Part shown: positions 61,080 through 64,000 of the stretch, in pieces | Layout: each line of letters starts with the position of its first letter | Position numbering within the stretch: position 1 is the stretch's first letter | DNA from: Bettongia penicillata ogilbyi | Taxonomy: Eukaryota > Chordata > Mammalia > Diprotodontia > Potoroidae | Direction: 5' to 3' | DNA: 64,000 nt | Assembly (NCBI GenBank): GCA_023548195.1 | Contig: JAJHZJ010000335.1 | Span: 6,560,649 to 6,624,648, forward strand | Translations under genes and position numbers: made by a program | Notes under the pieces: generated by a model | Told to the model about the DNA's origin: nothing | Seen by the model: only the letters and a program-made list of their open reading frames with translations | The model's database searches: none

Positions 61080-61560
61080 GGAGATTAAAAGCTGGACCCT
61101 CTAATGGGTCTGTTAGAGCTTAAACAGGTACAATGATACTTCAGTTCAAATTAAACTTTAACACCTCAGGTCGCTCATGTCAATTTTTTCAACACAGTGA
61201 AAAAGGTAATTGTCAATTAATGAGCTCATCAGCTGAGAAGGAAAAAAATCAATAACATGGAACAATATAGAGCTATATAATCCCAATCAGGCTTCTATAA
61301 TGGAAGAGCTTTCACCCACATACACAGAATAATTGGCTTCCCCCTTGTGACCCGTCCTGTCAACTATACAACCCTTCAATTAAAATGTAACACTGACAGC
61401 CCGATGGTGATTTGGGTTTTATACATACCCGTCAATGTGCAATCAAAACTTGAAAACATGAGAGAAGCAGACATGGAATTGCTAAGTCTAGATCAGTGCC
61501 CAGGGAAATGAGCTAGCAGGGCTGGCCAAATTACAACTGCATTTTAATGGAAGCTGCTTG
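61080..61560. promoter_or_regulatory. Repeat-poor block; candidate conserved non-coding element
   Basis: Over 400 bp without repeat landmarks. Dense short motifs at 61209-61236: 'taattgtcaattaatgagct' with the palindrome ATGAGCTCAT (61221-61230) and E-box CAGCTG (61231-61236). Further 'ttcaattaaaatgtaacact' and 'gtgcaatcaaaacttgaaaa'. By eye this is the strongest enhancer-like candidate here. No exon signal. Confidence 0.35.
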
Positions 61561-61800
61561 AGGTATTCCCCTGAAAGCTGGGCAACCTGGATGGAGGCTT
61601 GGCTTCATTCCCACCTGGGTGGCCTCATTTGGACTTTAGACCCTACATAGCAGCTCCCTGAGGCAAGTAATGAAGGTTCTAGGAGAGAGAAATTTCCCCT
61701 CCCTGTTAAATGGTTGTCCAAAAACTAGAGATCTGCAGGGAAGGGAAAGACAGGGAAGGGAGGACAGTGGACTCAGACAGCTAATTTCCTGTCTCTCACT
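61561..61800. other. SINE scrap and unassigned sequence
   Basis: 61565-61660 loosely resembles a SINE; the rest is purine-rich and unrecognised. Confidence 0.35.
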
Positions 61801-61804
61801 GTCC

Positions 61805-62185
61805 TCCATGTACCATCCAACCCAGACTACAATCACACCTGGTGAGTCATTTCCCCTCTTTATTCACAGACCAATTCATATCCATGCCTGGAATGCTCTC
61901 ACTCCTCACCTCCCCCTCTTGGAGTTCCTGGCTGCTTTCAAGTCTCAGCCCAAGGGCCACTTTCTACTGGAGGCCAGATCATAGTTTACATACCGTGCCC
62001 TCTCTGCCCTTCCCCATTGACATCCCTTTGTATTTACTTTGTTTTTACTGTCTACATGTTGATCCCTCCTCCCTCATCCCCACAAGAAAGAAGGTCCTTG
62101 AGATAGGAACATTTAAAAAAATTTTTTGTATTCACAGCTCCCAGCCTGGCACATAGAAAATGTTCAATAAATGCCTGCTGAATTG
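61805..62185 (+). mobile_element. L2 LINE 3' end
   Basis: 'catgcctggaatgctctcac', 'tggctgctttcaagtctcag', 'agaaggtccttgagatagga' and 'agcctggcacatagaaaatg'. Two overlapping 104-residue frames here are L2-derived. Confidence 0.8.
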
Positions 62186-62324
62186 AATGGAAGAAAATGA
62201 ATATACACATATAAAAAGACAGAATGACCTACTGTGCATTAGCCATATAATACATGGAAGCAACTGACTTCATCTGTCTTCACCCTCATTTCCCTCTCAT
62301 ATGAGTCAATGAGTGTAAAGCCCC

Positions 62325-62720
62325 AGAGGAGAGGTGGCTAACTTGGGATCCATGGACAATCTTGGGGCCAGTTAAAAGAGTTAAGTGGATCTGTGAATCT
62401 GGATAAAAGAATTTTATATATGTGTGTGTGTGTATGTATATATAAAATATGTGTGTATGTATACATATGTGTATATATACATATATAGTAATACAAAGGA
62501 AACCATATGTTAGTGAAAATAAGAATATATACATACAAATATAGGAATAAATATAAAATAGTATAACTATAATATACATCATATGCGTAATATGTTATAT
62601 ATATGAGATATATATTTTAGTTTATATAAATGTCCATATATTTATATCTCCTTATTTTCACTAACTTGTGGTTTCCTTTGTTTTACTATGTACTTTATAT
62701 ATCTACAAAGAGGATTCAGA
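62325..62720. mobile_element. hAT-like element with large AT-rich interior (tentative)
   Basis: Left: 'ggtggctaacttgggatcca' + 'tggacaatcttggggcc'. Interior (62410-62710) is TA/TG-rich with 'aatacaaaggaaaccatatg' and 'ttattttcactaacttgtgg', phrases seen in longer members of such elements. The right arm is not recognised. Confidence 0.45.
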
Positions 62721-62869
62721 GCATGGACCCACAGGGTTCCCTAGACTATTCCTGTCCAAGAGGCCTAGATAAAGAAGGCCTACTCTATGGTGATGTGACA
62801 TATACTTAACTACATGATCATATGTGTATACACACACATACATGTGAATAAGAAACAAAAACCTGATAA

Positions 62870-63062
62870 TAGGATGGTAGGTTTTGAGGTAGAAGAGCAT
62901 ACCAGAGTTAGACAGAACCCAGGGATCATCCAGTCCTCCCTCCATCATTTTATAGACAAGGAAGCAAACACTCGGGGAAGGAAACGGACTTACCTAAAGT
63001 CACCCAACTTCTCAGAGCCCTGCTGACTACTCTGTGAAGAAAATGAGGCCCATGGCCATACA
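62870..63062 (+). mobile_element. MIR-type SINE
   Basis: 'accagagttagacagaaccc', 'ccatcattttatagacaagg' and 'cttacctaaagtcacccaac'. Confidence 0.65.
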
Positions 63063-63119
63063 ACTAGGAAATGGTCCAACCAGCTCTCAATGCCGATTGT
63101 CCATCAACAATAGCTTATT

Positions 63120-64000
63120 TATGTATCAATGAGCATTTATTAAGTGCTGACTCCATGTCAAACACTGTACAAGGCACTTTGGATACAAAGCCAAAAGTGG
63201 GACAGAATAAAAAATATGGAATAAGCACAAAATAAATATAAGGATGTTCAATAGCTATGGGAGGGAGGGCAGAAAAGGCTTTGTGTAGAAGGTAGTGTTT
63301 GACCTCCATCTTGTAGGAAGCTGGAGATACTATGAGGTGAAGATGAGGATGGAACATATTCTAGCCAAGTGGGGTGGTCAGTAATGGGAGGGAGGGGGGA
63401 AAGGAGCAAATCATTATTCAGCGACTGCTCTGTGCCAGGCCCTGTGCCAAACACTTGACAAGTACTATATCATTTGACCCTCACAACAATCTTGAGAGGT
63501 AGGTATTAATACTATCTCCATTTTACAGTTGAGGAAACTGAGTCAGATTGAGATGAAGTGACTTGTCCAGGATCACACAGCTCCCGAGTGTCTGAGGCTG
63601 GATTTGAACTCAGTTGTTTATTTTTTTTACTCTTAACTCCTGTGCTATATCCACTGACTGCATCACTTAGCTGCCTCTATGGGTGATGGAGCATCATATG
63701 GGAAAAACAGAGAAGGTCATTTTAGCTGGACTTGGAGTGGAGGAAGAGTAATATCCAATGAGTCTGCCAAGACAGGGTGGGATCAGTGTGTGAGCAGCTC
63801 AAAAAGTCAAGCTGAGAAGTAGATGCATGACCCTCAAGACAATAGGGAGCCACTAATTTATTTGATTTATTGAATAATTCAATTTATTTAATTAATTTAA
63901 TTTCTGTAATTTAATTCATTGAATAGGGAAGCTATAAAGTCAGATGTGCACTTGAGGCACACCAATATGGCAGCTTTGTGGAGGTTGGGTTGGAGTGGGG
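63120..64000 (-). mobile_element. L2 LINE in reverse, split by a MIR and cut by the window end
   Basis: 63125-63375: terminus and 3' UTR in reverse ('gagcatttattaagtgctga','tgtttgacctccatcttgta'). It resumes after the MIR at 63680: 'caagacaatagggagccact' and 'gcagctttgtggaggttggg'. An AT-rich stretch (63855-63925) interrupts the L2 order. Confidence 0.65.
63405..63625 (+). mobile_element. MIR-type SINE nested in L2, near full length
   Basis: 'cgactgctctgtgccaggcc', 'gaccctcacaacaatcttga', 'tttacagttgaggaaactga' and 'gatcacacagctcccgagtg'. Confidence 0.85.

Noticed and set aside
61670..62156. Two overlapping 104-residue frames
   Set aside because: Over the L2 3' region; remnants or shadows of the LINE.

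Overview
The window looks like non-coding DNA from a mammalian nuclear genome, most probably a marsupial. I found no host protein-coding exon, no functional RNA gene, no CpG island, no CRISPR array and no prokaryotic gene organisation. The marsupial call rests on the repeat mix: tRNA-derived SINEs with heads like 'ggggcagctaggtggcac' and tails like 'ccaaatggggtca...gacatgactga', very many MIR-type SINEs, long and still legible L2 and CR1/L3 LINE reverse-transcriptase fragments on both strands, marsupial-type L1 3' ends, and an L1-derived element that has ORF1 but no ORF2. Species cannot be decided by eye. Family names come from pattern memory, not from a library search.

Layout. 0-13 kb: SINE and MIR copies, an L2 3' end (3.9-4.5 kb), three hAT-like DNA-transposon fossils, a 78-bp-period array (7.3-7.9 kb) and long pyrimidine microsatellites (3.4, 8.1, 12.4-12.8 kb). 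13-22 kb: a hAT-like element nested in a SINE tail, a 33-bp-period array (15.6-16.0 kb), more SINEs, and two candidate conserved non-coding blocks (13.5-14.0 and 16.5-17.1 kb). 22-26 kb: minus-strand CR1/L3 then L2 reverse-transcriptase remnants, the L2 split by an L1 3' fragment. 26.5-29.1 kb: a near full-length half-L1 (HAL1-like) element with 5' tandem units, a broken ORF1 and a G-rich 3' UTR. 29-34 kb: a single-copy-like block, a reverse-oriented tail array, and a three-layer nest (L2 containing inverted L1 containing MIR). 33.7-36.8 kb: an AT-rich duplicated unit, a 566-bp CTATGN hexamer array, a long microsatellite inverted repeat, an LTR-like element and a composite SINE. 37-64 kb: dense L2, MIR and SINE fragments with several repeat-poor blocks between them (about 37.0, 39.8, 42.5, 44.1, 46.5, 50.6, 53.1 and 61.3 kb), a second LTR-like copy (55.6-56.2 kb) and an L1 3' end (56.4-56.7 kb).

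No genes work together here. The window reads as intergenic or intronic sequence dominated by transposon fossils. The repeat-poor blocks are the only plausible host-functional sequence and are candidates for cis-regulatory elements. The most unusual structures are the periodic arrays built from a CR1/L3-like SINE tail, which recur at several loci in both orientations, and the HAL1-like element with promoter-like 5' repeats. I did not find a convincing new biological system.
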